From assembly GCA_002391195.1 (NCBI GenBank), contig DGRZ01000083.1, positions 1-15,584 of the forward strand: a stretch of 15,584 nt of DNA, read 5' to 3'. The position numbers and the translations under genes are program-made. Of the stretch, positions 6,266 through 13,292 are shown one piece after another. The notes under the pieces were generated by a model that saw only the letters and a program-made list of their open reading frames with translations, did not search any database and was not told where the DNA came from. The first letter of the stretch is position 1. Every line of letters begins with the position of its first letter. The stretch is from Fibrobacter sp. UBA4375. Lineage in GTDB: Bacteria > Fibrobacterota > Fibrobacteria > Fibrobacterales > Fibrobacteraceae.

Positions 6266-8443
6266 CTAGTTCGCATTCTTAATACAACGGACACTATATC
6301 CCAGTCCCTTATCCTTATACCAAACTTCAGCGTCGTTAGATTCATAACTAAACAACACCCTATATCCATCAGTTACTCCATCAGCCGTAGACGTCCAGAA
6401 TGAGGCGTTTTCCGTTTCACCCGCGTAATACCATCCGGACATATATCCCGCAGGCTTCACAGCAAAACCATAATCATCCGTACCATTTCCATCATTTGAC
6501 CACCCTGTATTCGCCTTTAGTTTCGCAGCACTATTCACAGCAGTAAGCAACGTTTGCCATTCATTATCACTAGGGAGGTGCCATCCCTCAGGGCAGACAC
6601 CTTGCACAATGTCCGTAAAGTTGCACCTCTTGCCATAGCCACATTCTTCCTCTGATTTTCCTACAGCCGCAGCCCAAGTATAAAGACGACCATAAGCTGC
6701 ACAGTTGGCAGAAATTTCATCATAACAATAACTACCCTCAATCGCTTCAAAATTCAAGTTTTCCGCCATCCAGGTCTGGGAACCAATGGTCACATACTTG
6801 TAGATATTTCCGGGTGCACGCGAATCGCAGAACTGCGTGGCGGGATCATACGTTCCACACGACACAAGGTTTCCAATCGTGGTCCCATTTTGGCAGTACT
6901 GCGTGGTGGGGTCATAAAGATGCTCGAACGTTCCCGCATCTACATCCTGGATACACGCCATATACGCCTCAAAATTTGTCCCGTCATAACCACAACATTC
7001 ATACTGTTTGACAGTTCCGTTCACGCACACTTCAAATTCACCGGCATGATACGACTGGCCGCCACATAGGTCGGCAACAATACCATAGGTTTCGTCGGCA
7101 CAGAACTTTTCTTCGGGATTGTACTTGACCGTGCCGCAAGTTGCCAGGTCAGCTACCGTGGTTCCGTTTTGGCAATACTGCGTGGCGGGATTATACCGTG
7201 CCGTGCCGCAAGTTGCCAGGTCAGCTATCGTGGTTCCGTTTTGGCAATACTGCGTGGTGGGGTCATAAAGATGTTCGAATGTTCCCGCATCTAAATCCTG
7301 GATACACGCCATATACGCCTCAAAATTTGTCCCGTCATAACCACAACATTCATACTGTTTGACGGTTCCGTTCACGCACACTTCAAAGCCATGATACGAC
7401 TGGCCGCCACATAGGTCGGCAACAATACTATAGGTTTCGTCGGCACAGAACTTTTCTTCGGGGTTGTACTTGACCGTGCCACAAGTTGCCAAGTTTGCAA
7501 CTTCACCATTTTTAGTGCAATACTTTTCTTCCGGTTCATACCGTGCCGTGCCGCAAGTTGCCAGGTCGGCTACCGTAGTTCCGTTTTGGCAGTACTGCGT
7601 GGTGGGGTCATAAAGATGCTCGAACGTTCCCGCATCTACATCCTGGATACACGCCATATATGCCTCAACATACGTCCCGTCATAACCACAACATTCATAC
7701 TGTTTGACGGTTCCGTTCACGCACACTTCAAATTCACCGGCATGATACGACTGGCCGCCACATAGGTCGGCAACAATACCATAGGTTTCGTCGGCACAGA
7801 ACTTTTCTTCGGGGTTGTACTTGACCGTGCCGCAAGTTGCCAAGTTTGCAACATCTCCGTCTTTAGTGCAGTATCTTTCTTCCGGATTGTATTTTGCCGT
7901 GCCGCAGGTTGCCAGGTCAGCTATCGTGGTTCCGTTTTGGCAGTACTGCGTGGCGGGGTCATAGGTTTCCCCACCGCATTTATTGGCATCATCGTCGCCT
8001 TGCTGTTTACCAGAAGAACTAGAATCCTTACAACTTCTGCCAGTGCATTCCTCTTCATCAGAAGAACTTTCCGGTTCTTCACTATCGCTGGATTCTACAT
8101 CTTCGTCCGACCCTTCACTGTTGGAGGACTTGGGCTTGACCGGTGCACTGGGTTTCAGCAGGTCTTCCAGTTCTTCAAGTTTTTCCTTGATTTCGTTTTC
8201 ATTCAGGCCTTCCTTGAGTTGTTCCACGGTTGCGCTGTCCGTCACCTCTATCCACTTGTTCTCGAAGCAGGCGAAATAGGTGTCACCGGCCTTGGCCACT
8301 TCCATTTCGCAGGAATCCGGAAGGGCAGCCTCGTTCCTATATTCAGGAACACTGAAGCCGGAATCGCTACTAGAACTATCACCACAAGCCACCATACCTA
8401 TCGTCATTGCCAATGACAACGATGCCCATAGAAGTTTCTTCAT
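6266..8443 (-). CDS. FISUMP-domain lipoprotein with Cys-rich tandem repeats
   Basis: A 725-residue surface or periplasmic lipoprotein of unknown function. A signal peptide with lipobox MVAC gives lipidation at Cys20. Residues 66-97 are a charged helix, and 101-150 a Ser/Glu/Asp-rich linker. Residues 162-541 hold three tandem units of about 115-117 residues plus a partial fourth, each with many Cys (motifs such as YCQNGTTIADLATCGT and YECCGYDGT). Residues about 546-722 are the FISUMP domain, with QTWMAENLNF, the TWAAA segment, CPEGWHLPSDNEW, SFWTST and the final YSVRCIKN. FISUMP is a family expanded in Fibrobacter. Start supported by AAAGGAG before ATG. It appears monocistronic, ending at the 6093-6126 terminator. 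The Cys count implies disulfides outside the cytoplasm. Confidence 0.9.
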   Translation of the reverse strand: MKKLLWASLSLAMTIGMVACGDSSSSDSGFSVPEYRNEAALPDSCEMEVAKAGDTYFACFENKWIEVTDSATVEQLKEGLNENEIKEKLEELEDLLKPSAPVKPKSSNSEGSDEDVESSDSEEPESSSDEEECTGRSCKDSSSSGKQQGDDDANKCGGETYDPATQYCQNGTTIADLATCGTAKYNPEERYCTKDGDVANLATCGTVKYNPEEKFCADETYGIVADLCGGQSYHAGEFEVCVNGTVKQYECCGYDGTYVEAYMACIQDVDAGTFEHLYDPTTQYCQNGTTVADLATCGTARYEPEEKYCTKNGEVANLATCGTVKYNPEEKFCADETYSIVADLCGGQSYHGFEVCVNGTVKQYECCGYDGTNFEAYMACIQDLDAGTFEHLYDPTTQYCQNGTTIADLATCGTARYNPATQYCQNGTTVADLATCGTVKYNPEEKFCADETYGIVADLCGGQSYHAGEFEVCVNGTVKQYECCGYDGTNFEAYMACIQDVDAGTFEHLYDPTTQYCQNGTTIGNLVSCGTYDPATQFCDSRAPGNIYKYVTIGSQTWMAENLNFEAIEGSYCYDEISANCAAYGRLYTWAAAVGKSEEECGYGKRCNFTDIVQGVCPEGWHLPSDNEWQTLLTAVNSAAKLKANTGWSNDGNGTDDYGFAVKPAGYMSGWYYAGETENASFWTSTADGVTDGYRVLFSYESNDAEVWYKDKGLGYSVRCIKNAN
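6821..7960 (-). repeat. Three and a third tandem coding repeats of about 350 bp
   Basis: On the coding strand the units are 7960-7610, 7609-7265 and 7264-6914, with a partial unit 6913-6821. They are nearly identical over long stretches. The middle unit lacks two residues next to its QSYH motif. The third unit has a sub-repeat of the YCQNGTT type where the other two have the YCTK type, which looks like exchange between sub-repeats. The length is a multiple of three, so changes in copy number keep the frame. Confidence 0.9.
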
Positions 8444-8517
8444 TTTTTCTCCTTTCTTATGAAGTCTTTACAGATAAATATACAAAAAAAATACTGGTCT
8501 GCTTTAATCTCACGAAA

Positions 8518-9285
8518 CTAGAACTTCACCTTGTAAATCCAGGGCCAGTTCTTGCCCGTAATCCAGAAATCACGACCGTCAAAGGCGATTCCGTTCAGCA
8601 CGTCCGCCTTGGGGAAGCGGCGGTTGACTTCCATCGCCTTCTCGGTAAAGTCCAGGTATTTCAGCACGCGACCGCTGGGCAGTTCGACTACGGCAATCAG
8701 GCCCGTGGTCCAGATGTTGGCGTAAAGGGTGTCACGGACCACTTCCAGTTCGTTCAGTTGCGGCACTTCGCGCCCGTTATCGCGCACGGCTATCGCCCCC
8801 ACCACGCTAAAGCCGCCCAGCCCTATCTGCAAGAGTTCGCTGGAACCGTTGCTCATCAGGAGGGCGTCGCGCCAGTAGGTAAGCCCCCAACCTTCCGTAG
8901 GTATGCGGAATTCGCCCTTCATGGCGAAGGGCTTGCAATTTAGAATAAACGCCTTCCTAGATTTCCAGGTCAGGTAAAAGATGTCGTCGCCAACGGCCAC
9001 GGAACCTTCGCCGAAATAACGTTCCGCAAGCCGCAGGGAATCCAGAATCTTGCCGTCCAAGGTGCGGCGGTAAATGCCCGACTCGCCGTAATGCCCGGTG
9101 GATTCTATCAGGTCCTTGCCGTCAAAAAACAGCCCCTGGGTAAAATGGTTCTGCTCGTGAGGAATGGAATCCACGATGGTCGGCACCACCCGGGGGGTAT
9201 CGGCATAAGACGAGAGACGAAAGACGAAAGACGAGAGGACTAAAATGGGAAAAAAAAGACGGTTTACCATATTCACAAATTTCAT
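8518..9285 (-). CDS. Secreted glutaminyl-peptide cyclotransferase (glutamine cyclotransferase)
   Basis: A 255-residue protein of the plant/bacterial-type glutamine cyclotransferase family, a five-bladed beta-propeller that turns N-terminal Gln into pyroglutamate. Family marks in order: FTQGL (48-52), ESTG.YG (61-67), YFGEG (90-94), LTWK (105-108), EGWGLT (131-136), LNELE (177-181), ANIW (189-192), LNGIAFD (230-236), TGKNWP (243-248). Residues 1-28 are a signal peptide, probably cut after SYA, so it acts in the periplasm or outside. Part of that signal peptide (18-27) is encoded by a 4-unit heptamer array, odd because one unit more or less breaks the frame. No Shine-Dalgarno sequence; a heptamer tract lies just upstream. 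Met6 is an alternative start. Confidence 0.92.
   Translation of the reverse strand: MKFVNMVNRLFFPILVLSSFVFRLSSYADTPRVVPTIVDSIPHEQNHFTQGLFFDGKDLIESTGHYGESGIYRRTLDGKILDSLRLAERYFGEGSVAVGDDIFYLTWKSRKAFILNCKPFAMKGEFRIPTEGWGLTYWRDALLMSNGSSELLQIGLGGFSVVGAIAVRDNGREVPQLNELEVVRDTLYANIWTTGLIAVVELPSGRVLKYLDFTEKAMEVNRRFPKADVLNGIAFDGRDFWITGKNWPWIYKVKF
9207..9234 (-). repeat. Near-perfect heptamer array within the cyclotransferase signal peptide
   Basis: Four consecutive 7-bp units (plus-strand AAGACGA, with one GAGACGA) cover codons 18-27 of the gene. Because 7 is not a multiple of 3, slippage by one unit shifts the frame before the mature protein begins; three units would be in frame. Arg23 in the hydrophobic region comes from this array. 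Confidence 0.85.
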
Positions 9286-9289
9286 AATC

Positions 9290-9317
9290 AGCAGTTAGCA
9301 ATGAAAAATTAAAAATG
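9290..9317 (-). repeat. Heptamer-period tract upstream of the cyclotransferase ATG
   Basis: On the coding strand, four 7-bp units run from 9317 to 9290, including CATTGCT and AACTGCT. The sequence GATT separates the last unit from ATG. No purine-rich ribosome site is visible. TAA triplets recur in the tract. Confidence 0.6.
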
Positions 9318-9329
9318 TTTTGATTACAA

Positions 9330-9378
9330 TTCTTTTTTCATTGTTCCTTTTTCTTTGCTCTTTTTGTCTTTTTCTAAA
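9330..9378 (+). repeat. Heptamer-period pyrimidine tract upstream of the DUF4416 gene
   Basis: Seven 7-bp units, for example TTCATTG and TTCTTTG. A C recurs at 9332, 9339, 9346, 9353, 9360 and 9374, exactly 7 apart except for one unit where it is displaced by a base. The tract ends nine bases before the chosen ATG and contains no Shine-Dalgarno sequence. Confidence 0.65.
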
Positions 9379-9387
9379 TTGTATGGT

Positions 9388-9954
9388 ATGGGCGCTGTAA
9401 AAGAACCGACCAAAGTCAAAATTATCGTTGGGATCCTGGCAAAGGACGCCGCCTCGGTAGAGTCCGTCCGCAGCACCCTCCGCGAACGTTTTGGCGAAGA
9501 GGACCTGAACCTGGAACCCTTCCCTTTTACCTTCACCAACTACTACAAAGAAGAAATCGGCGACTCCCCTGTGCGGGCCTTCTTCAGCTACGAGTCCCTG
9601 GTAGATCGTACCGAAATCGTGGACATCAAACTCTGGACCAACAACCTGGAACTTGAAATTGCAGAACGCGCGGGAACGCCGGGACTCCGCCCTGTGAACC
9701 TGGACCCGGGCTACATGACCCTGGGGCAATTCTTCTTGGCCACCACCAAGGACCAGCGCCAGCGGGTTTATATCAGTCGCGGGATTTTCGTGGAGCCTAC
9801 CCTGTACTTTCAGGACGGTCATTTCCACCATTTCGACTGGACCTACCGTGACTACCAGAGTGAAAAGTACATCGCCTACCTGGAGCAGGTCCGCGCCCGC
9901 CTCGCCTACCAGATGAGCACCGGAAAGCCGTACCGCCTACGCACCAACCCCTAG
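9388..9954 (+). CDS. DUF4416 family protein
   Basis: A 188-residue cytoplasmic protein. The opening MGAVKEPTKVKIIVGILAKD, then EPFPFTFTNYYKEE (43-56), DIKLWTNNLE (79-88), VNLDPGYMTLGQFFLATTKD (103-122), and the WTY.DY motif near 151 match the conserved pattern of the DUF4416 family (recalled). The biochemical role is unknown. Start at 9388 is chosen because homologues begin MG.VKEP; an in-frame ATG at 9355 would add residues encoded by the heptamer tract. The gene is divergent from the cyclotransferase across a 102-bp gap and is followed after 32 bp by the DUF486 gene, so these two may be co-transcribed. Confidence 0.85.
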   Translation: MGAVKEPTKVKIIVGILAKDAASVESVRSTLRERFGEEDLNLEPFPFTFTNYYKEEIGDSPVRAFFSYESLVDRTEIVDIKLWTNNLELEIAERAGTPGLRPVNLDPGYMTLGQFFLATTKDQRQRVYISRGIFVEPTLYFQDGHFHHFDWTYRDYQSEKYIAYLEQVRARLAYQMSTGKPYRLRTNP

Positions 9955-9980
9955 CCCCTAAATCCTAACCCCTAGCCCCT
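9946..9980 (+). repeat. Heptamer-period tract at the DUF4416/DUF486 junction
   Basis: Five 7-bp units: AACCCCT and AGCCCCT each occur twice, with AAATCCT in the middle. The first unit ends in the T of the DUF4416 TAG. The last unit is six bases before the next ATG (9987). Stop triplets at 9952, 9959, 9966, 9973 and 9980 fall in all three frames. Confidence 0.85.
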
Positions 9981-9986
9981 AAACTC

Positions 9987-10358
9987 ATGAAAGCCGGAAT
10001 CATCACCATCGTCCTTCTCATCATCAGCAACTTCTTCATGACCCTTGCCTGGTACGGCAACCTCAAGCTGAAGGAGATGCACATCAGCACCGACTGGCCG
10101 CTGATCCTTGTCATTCTCGCCTCCTGGGGTATCGCACTCATCGAGTACTTCTTCATGATTCCCGCCAACAACATCGGGAGCCGCATCAACGGCGGGCCCT
10201 ACAGCCTGATGCAGCTGAAGATTATCCAAGAGGCCATTTCCCTCACGGTGTTCACCACCATGGCCATCACCATGTTCCGCACCGAAACCCTCCAGTGGAA
10301 CCACGTTGTGGCCTTCGTGCTGATTATCGGCGCGGTGTTCTTCGCGTTCTTGAAGTAA
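9987..10358 (+). CDS. DUF486 / DMT-superfamily small membrane protein
   Basis: A 123-residue protein with four predicted membrane helices at about residues 3-22, 38-58, 80-97 and 103-121. The pattern ISNFFMTLAWYGNLK, then WGIALIEYFFMIPANNIGS and QLKIIQEAISLTVF, matches the DUF486 family, small four-helix inner-membrane proteins related to the drug/metabolite transporter superfamily. The transported substrate, if any, is unknown. ATG at 9987 is preceded by a heptamer tract rather than a Shine-Dalgarno sequence. It lies 32 bp after the DUF4416 gene on the same strand. Confidence 0.9.
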   Translation: MKAGIITIVLLIISNFFMTLAWYGNLKLKEMHISTDWPLILVILASWGIALIEYFFMIPANNIGSRINGGPYSLMQLKIIQEAISLTVFTTMAITMFRTETLQWNHVVAFVLIIGAVFFAFLK

Positions 10359-10371
10359 CTTTTATTTTGAA

Positions 10372-10389
10372 AGGGGGAAGCCTCCCCCT
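10372..10389 (+). terminator. Hairpin after the DUF486 gene, weak terminator
   Basis: AGGGGGA (10372-10378) pairs perfectly with TCCCCCT (10383-10389) across a 4-nt loop, 13 nt past the stop codon. There is no U-run after it, so it may protect the 3' end or work with Rho rather than terminate alone. Confidence 0.45.
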
Positions 10390-10412
10390 CGTCAAAGCCT
10401 TGCCCAACCATT

Positions 10413-10440
10413 GTCATGCCCGCCTTGAGCGGGCACCTCC
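10413..10440 (+). repeat. Interspersed hairpin repeat of the GTCATGCCCGC type
   Basis: A 28-bp element from GTCAT to CCTCC with a 7-bp stem, TGCCCGC (10417-10423) and GCGGGCA (10429-10435), and a 5-nt loop. A related element lies in the opposite orientation at 15351-15377. A possible decayed copy begins GTCATGCC at 10772. Such elements are common between genes in many bacterial genomes. Confidence 0.7.
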
Positions 10441-10487
10441 GACCCTAACCAGCATCACCATTAGGCAATAGGGCAAGTCTTTACCTA

Positions 10488-10553
10488 CCCCCTCTGCGGG
10501 GACACACCACCTAAAGGTGGCCATGCCCACATAAGCGCTGAAGCGCTAAGTGG
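10488..10553. repeat. Cluster of three short hairpins
   Basis: In order: CCCC/GGGG around TCTGC (10489-10501); CCACCT/AGGTGG with almost no loop (10507-10520); AGCGCT/AGCGCT around GA (10534-10547), extended by an outer CCAC/GTGG (10527-10530 with 10550-10553). They lie in the gap between the DUF486 gene and the restriction gene. No protein-coding potential is evident. Confidence 0.65.
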
Positions 10554-10823
10554 TCAAAGGCCGCAACGCCCCCTAAATAATCCGAGTCTCAAGGGCACAG
10601 TCGCCTGCAAAAAAGACCGTCGGTCGCAACTTCACTTTGTTCGTCGCTACCCTCCGGATTTTTTGCTTAGCAACTATGCCCTCTCGCCTCGAAAATGAGT
10701 TTCGCGACGCAGGAGGTTGCTCGGTCACGGCGTTCCCTCGCAACCACAGCCGGTCATACTCTACCCCTCTTGTCATGCCTGTTTCGCATCAAACGCAGGA
10801 TATATTCAGACGGGTATTTCTTT
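10554..10823. other. Non-coding, possibly repeated segment beside the restriction gene
   Basis: 270 bp without a convincing gene. The minus strand is open at 10573-10776 (67 codons), but the product is Arg-rich, has no recognisable domain and lacks a ribosome site, so I do not call it. Small dyads include GACCG/CGGTC (near 10612) and TTGC/GCAA (10663-10673). CCTG/CAGG at 10778-10799 follows GTCATG and resembles a decayed copy of the hairpin repeat at 10413. The minus-strand restriction transcript ends into this region; no terminator with a U-run is visible. Confidence 0.5.
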
Positions 10824-11915
10824 TTAATAAACAATATTTTTCCCAATATCGGCTACAATTTTTCTGAGGACATCTTTTTCTACACTTGAAAACTTGCCGA
10901 TAGACAGGACTCTTGTTTTCCAATGCTCAAAATATTGTTGAGGAAGTTCCTTTTTATTGAATGCTTTGGCAATATCAGCCTTCCATTCGTTAATTTTGCC
11001 TATTACCTGCGGGACATTCACCCCATTTACGACAGTGCGACCGCCTGCGGAAAAAATATCGCGGAATGATGGACAAACAACGCCTTTTCTCTGTAGCAAC
11101 CATTGACAAGCATATTCATAATCGCCCTCCAAAACACTCGGAGAGGCGATAAGCATTTCAATTTTTATCTCTTGTTTTTCATCTGCAGGAAGTTTATTCC
11201 AAAACTTCACCTTATTGTTAACAAGTGAACTTGCGAATTTTTCTTCCGCTAAATCAAGTTTTGAAAATTCATCAATATTTGGGCTAAACCACCATAAGTC
11301 TTCGCCTTCACTTGTTGCGTTACGCTTCATTTTAGAATCGACCATATAGGTTCTGAACGCATCAAAAGGATTTTTCATATGACGGATTTCATCATATGAT
11401 TTACCCAATCTCTTAAAAAGAGACTTTTCTCTTGCAACATTCATATCCAACATATAGCGAGGACTATGCGTAACGGCAACGTCCTCCACGCAATCTTCAA
11501 ACGAACGATATTTAATTTCAAAAGGTTTTTGCTTGCCGCAAAATACATGGATTCTGCTGACATCGGGAATCCTTGTAGATTCCATGATGCTTCCTCCCAT
11601 TACCTTCCATGAATCATTTCGAGTACTGAGTGTTTTGACTTCTATGCCCAAGGCTTGATTTTTGTTGATTCTTGCAACAATATCAGGAAATTTATGACCG
11701 CCAATATATTCAATATTCCAATCAGGAACCCCAACAAAATCTTTTGACCTGTCTAGAGCTTTGCAAACTTCGCCCTCAAAAATTTTCCAAAAATCGCCGC
11801 TAGCAAATCGGGAAGAATCCCTCTGCAATCGCTCTTTCGCACACGAGAGCAGATTATTGAAATTCTCCAACGTCCTTGGGTCACAAATTAATTTTTCGCC
11901 AACGGAAATGGACAT
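10824..11915 (-). CDS. Type II restriction endonuclease, PD-(D/E)XK-like
   Basis: A 363-residue protein translated right after the methyltransferase (2-bp gap, GGAG seven bases before ATG). Residues 76-94 carry FPD (Pro77-Asp78), then a strand with IEVK (Glu92, Lys94), fitting the PD-(D/E)XK nuclease core; Glu47 or Glu49 may contribute. Downstream conserved-looking blocks are GGSIMESTR (107-115) and VAVTHSPRYMLDM. I do not recognise a named subfamily and cannot infer the recognition sequence. The role as restriction partner rests on the motif plus operon position. Its composition is AT-richer than the genes at 1-10 kb, pointing to horizontal acquisition. Confidence 0.8.
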   Translation of the reverse strand: MSISVGEKLICDPRTLENFNNLLSCAKERLQRDSSRFASGDFWKIFEGEVCKALDRSKDFVGVPDWNIEYIGGHKFPDIVARINKNQALGIEVKTLSTRNDSWKVMGGSIMESTRIPDVSRIHVFCGKQKPFEIKYRSFEDCVEDVAVTHSPRYMLDMNVAREKSLFKRLGKSYDEIRHMKNPFDAFRTYMVDSKMKRNATSEGEDLWWFSPNIDEFSKLDLAEEKFASSLVNNKVKFWNKLPADEKQEIKIEMLIASPSVLEGDYEYACQWLLQRKGVVCPSFRDIFSAGGRTVVNGVNVPQVIGKINEWKADIAKAFNKKELPQQYFEHWKTRVLSIGKFSSVEKDVLRKIVADIGKNIVY

Positions 11916-11917
11916 AA

Positions 11918-13144
11918 TTATTCTCCGAACAAATCATTCCAAAGAGATTCGAGTCTTTTCCCAATTGAGTAACCAAGCAAAGGTGGGACCGCATTCCCGA
12001 TGACTTTATAGGCATCAGATGAATTGACTTTATTGGTTCCGTCGTTAAAGATGAATTCATAATCATCGGGGAACGTCTGAATTCTTGCGCATTCACGAAC
12101 ACTCAGACGACGCTCTCGCAATCCTTTGGTCAATTCAGATGAAATCTTTCCGCCATGTTCTTCGCTCAACCTGCGATATTCAATATTGCCATGATGTTCG
12201 CTTCGGATTGTCGGACCAACACCATCCATATCGATTTCGGAACTGCCCTGCATTTTGCCATAGTATTTCGCTTTTGAATAAGCTTGTTGTGCTGCATCGG
12301 AGCTTTCGTCAGGCTCTTTCAACCCAACGAAGGCATCCTTGCAGGTAACGATTTTTTGAAGACCGTCTCCATGCGTCTTTATCGGGTACGGATAATATGG
12401 CGATTTTTCGGAGTTCCTTTCTATGTCGGCAAGAATTTTGGGATTGGCGTATTTTCTAGAAATTCCAATGAAAACAACACGCTCGCGACTTTGTGGAACG
12501 CCATATTCCCATGCCTTCAAGACCTGAGCATCAACAACGCAATACCCTTTATCGATGTTGCGGAAGTCGGTTTCAATAATCTTCTTGGCGTCGCCTAATG
12601 AAACGAGACCTTTTACGTTTTCAGCGATAAAAACTTTTGGCTTGACGATTTCAATGACCTGTTTCATCCAAAGATACAGGGTTCCTCTAGATTCATTTTC
12701 AGCGTGTTCTTCGTTTACACCATTGTGACTTTTGGCAGAATCAAACCCAAGACGTTTTCCTGCAACTGAGAAATCCTGACAAGGGAAACCGCCTGTGACA
12801 ACGTCTATATTTTTAGGGAATTGGAATTCACCCGATTTACTCTTCTTGACTAGATCCACAATGGATTCTACTCTGTATATCCCTTCGATTTTCTTTCTGT
12901 TGCCGAAGAAGTGGTTCCACGCCTTTTGCGCACAGGGCAGGATGTCATTTGCGAAAACGGTCTGAAAACGATTCTTATTCAAGCGAACGAAATTTCGGTT
13001 GATATTTTCTTCTATCCAATCCGGATGGATTTTTTCGTTAACAGATTTCTTGAGAGTGGTAAAACCACCCTCAAGCCCAAGGTCGAGTCCTCCGCAGCCG
13101 GAGAACAGAGAAAGCACACGAAGTGCATTCTTGCCAGAAGCCAT
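11918..13144 (-). CDS. DNA (cytosine-5) methyltransferase of a type II R-M system
   Basis: A 408-residue methyltransferase with the standard m5C motif order: motif I LSLFSGCGGLDLG (11-23, S-adenosylmethionine binding), motif IV GGFPCQDFS (118-126, catalytic Cys122), motif VI ENV (175-177), motif VIII QSRER (218-222), a target-recognition region about 225-345 containing GPTIRSEHHGN, motif IX RECARIQTFPDDY (350-362) and motif X VIGNAVPP (381-388). It methylates cytosine at C5 in the site cut by the companion nuclease; that site cannot be read from sequence. GAGG precedes ATG by seven bases. A 15-bp dyad lies directly upstream of this ribosome site, and no separate controller gene is present. 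Confidence 0.95.
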   Translation of the reverse strand: MASGKNALRVLSLFSGCGGLDLGLEGGFTTLKKSVNEKIHPDWIEENINRNFVRLNKNRFQTVFANDILPCAQKAWNHFFGNRKKIEGIYRVESIVDLVKKSKSGEFQFPKNIDVVTGGFPCQDFSVAGKRLGFDSAKSHNGVNEEHAENESRGTLYLWMKQVIEIVKPKVFIAENVKGLVSLGDAKKIIETDFRNIDKGYCVVDAQVLKAWEYGVPQSRERVVFIGISRKYANPKILADIERNSEKSPYYPYPIKTHGDGLQKIVTCKDAFVGLKEPDESSDAAQQAYSKAKYYGKMQGSSEIDMDGVGPTIRSEHHGNIEYRRLSEEHGGKISSELTKGLRERRLSVRECARIQTFPDDYEFIFNDGTNKVNSSDAYKVIGNAVPPLLGYSIGKRLESLWNDLFGE

Positions 13145-13154
13145 AACGCCTCGA

Positions 13155-13169
13155 TGTTCCTACGGAACA
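13155..13169 (-). promoter_or_regulatory. Operator-like dyad in the methyltransferase leader
   Basis: TGTTCC and GGAACA are perfect arms around a 3-nt centre, and the dyad ends three bases before the GAGG ribosome site. Its position suits a protein-binding operator or a hairpin masking the ribosome site. Control of R-M genes by the methyltransferase itself is known in several m5C systems; here it is only inferred. Confidence 0.45.
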
Positions 13170-13240
13170 GGTGAAATGTTCTGTTTTCACTTCTGTTCAC
13201 GAAACATCGACATGCTTCGACAAGAGAATGCCCAAATAGA

Positions 13241-13261
13241 ACTCACCCCAATGAGGTGAGT
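13241..13261. other. 7-bp inverted repeat upstream of the methyltransferase
   Basis: ACTCACC (13241-13247) and GGTGAGT (13255-13261) are perfect arms with a 7-nt spacer, about 100 bp upstream of the methyltransferase start. It could be an operator for the R-M operon or part of the repeat-rich region that follows. Confidence 0.45.
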
Positions 13262-13292
13262 CCCATTTGTCCAATTCCTGCTGCGTTAAAAA

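Noticed and set aside
6821..7960. CRISPR array
   Set aside because: The repeats are about 350 bp, in frame inside a lipoprotein gene, and have no short repeat-spacer pattern.
9946..9986. Telomere-like CCCCTAA repeat
   Set aside because: It lies inside the sequence between two co-directed genes, is only five degenerate units, and matches the other heptamer tracts rather than a chromosome end.
10573..10776. A 67-codon minus-strand frame in the gap beside the restriction gene
   Set aside because: Arg-rich product without known motifs or ribosome site; treated as possible repeat or RNA, not as a gene.
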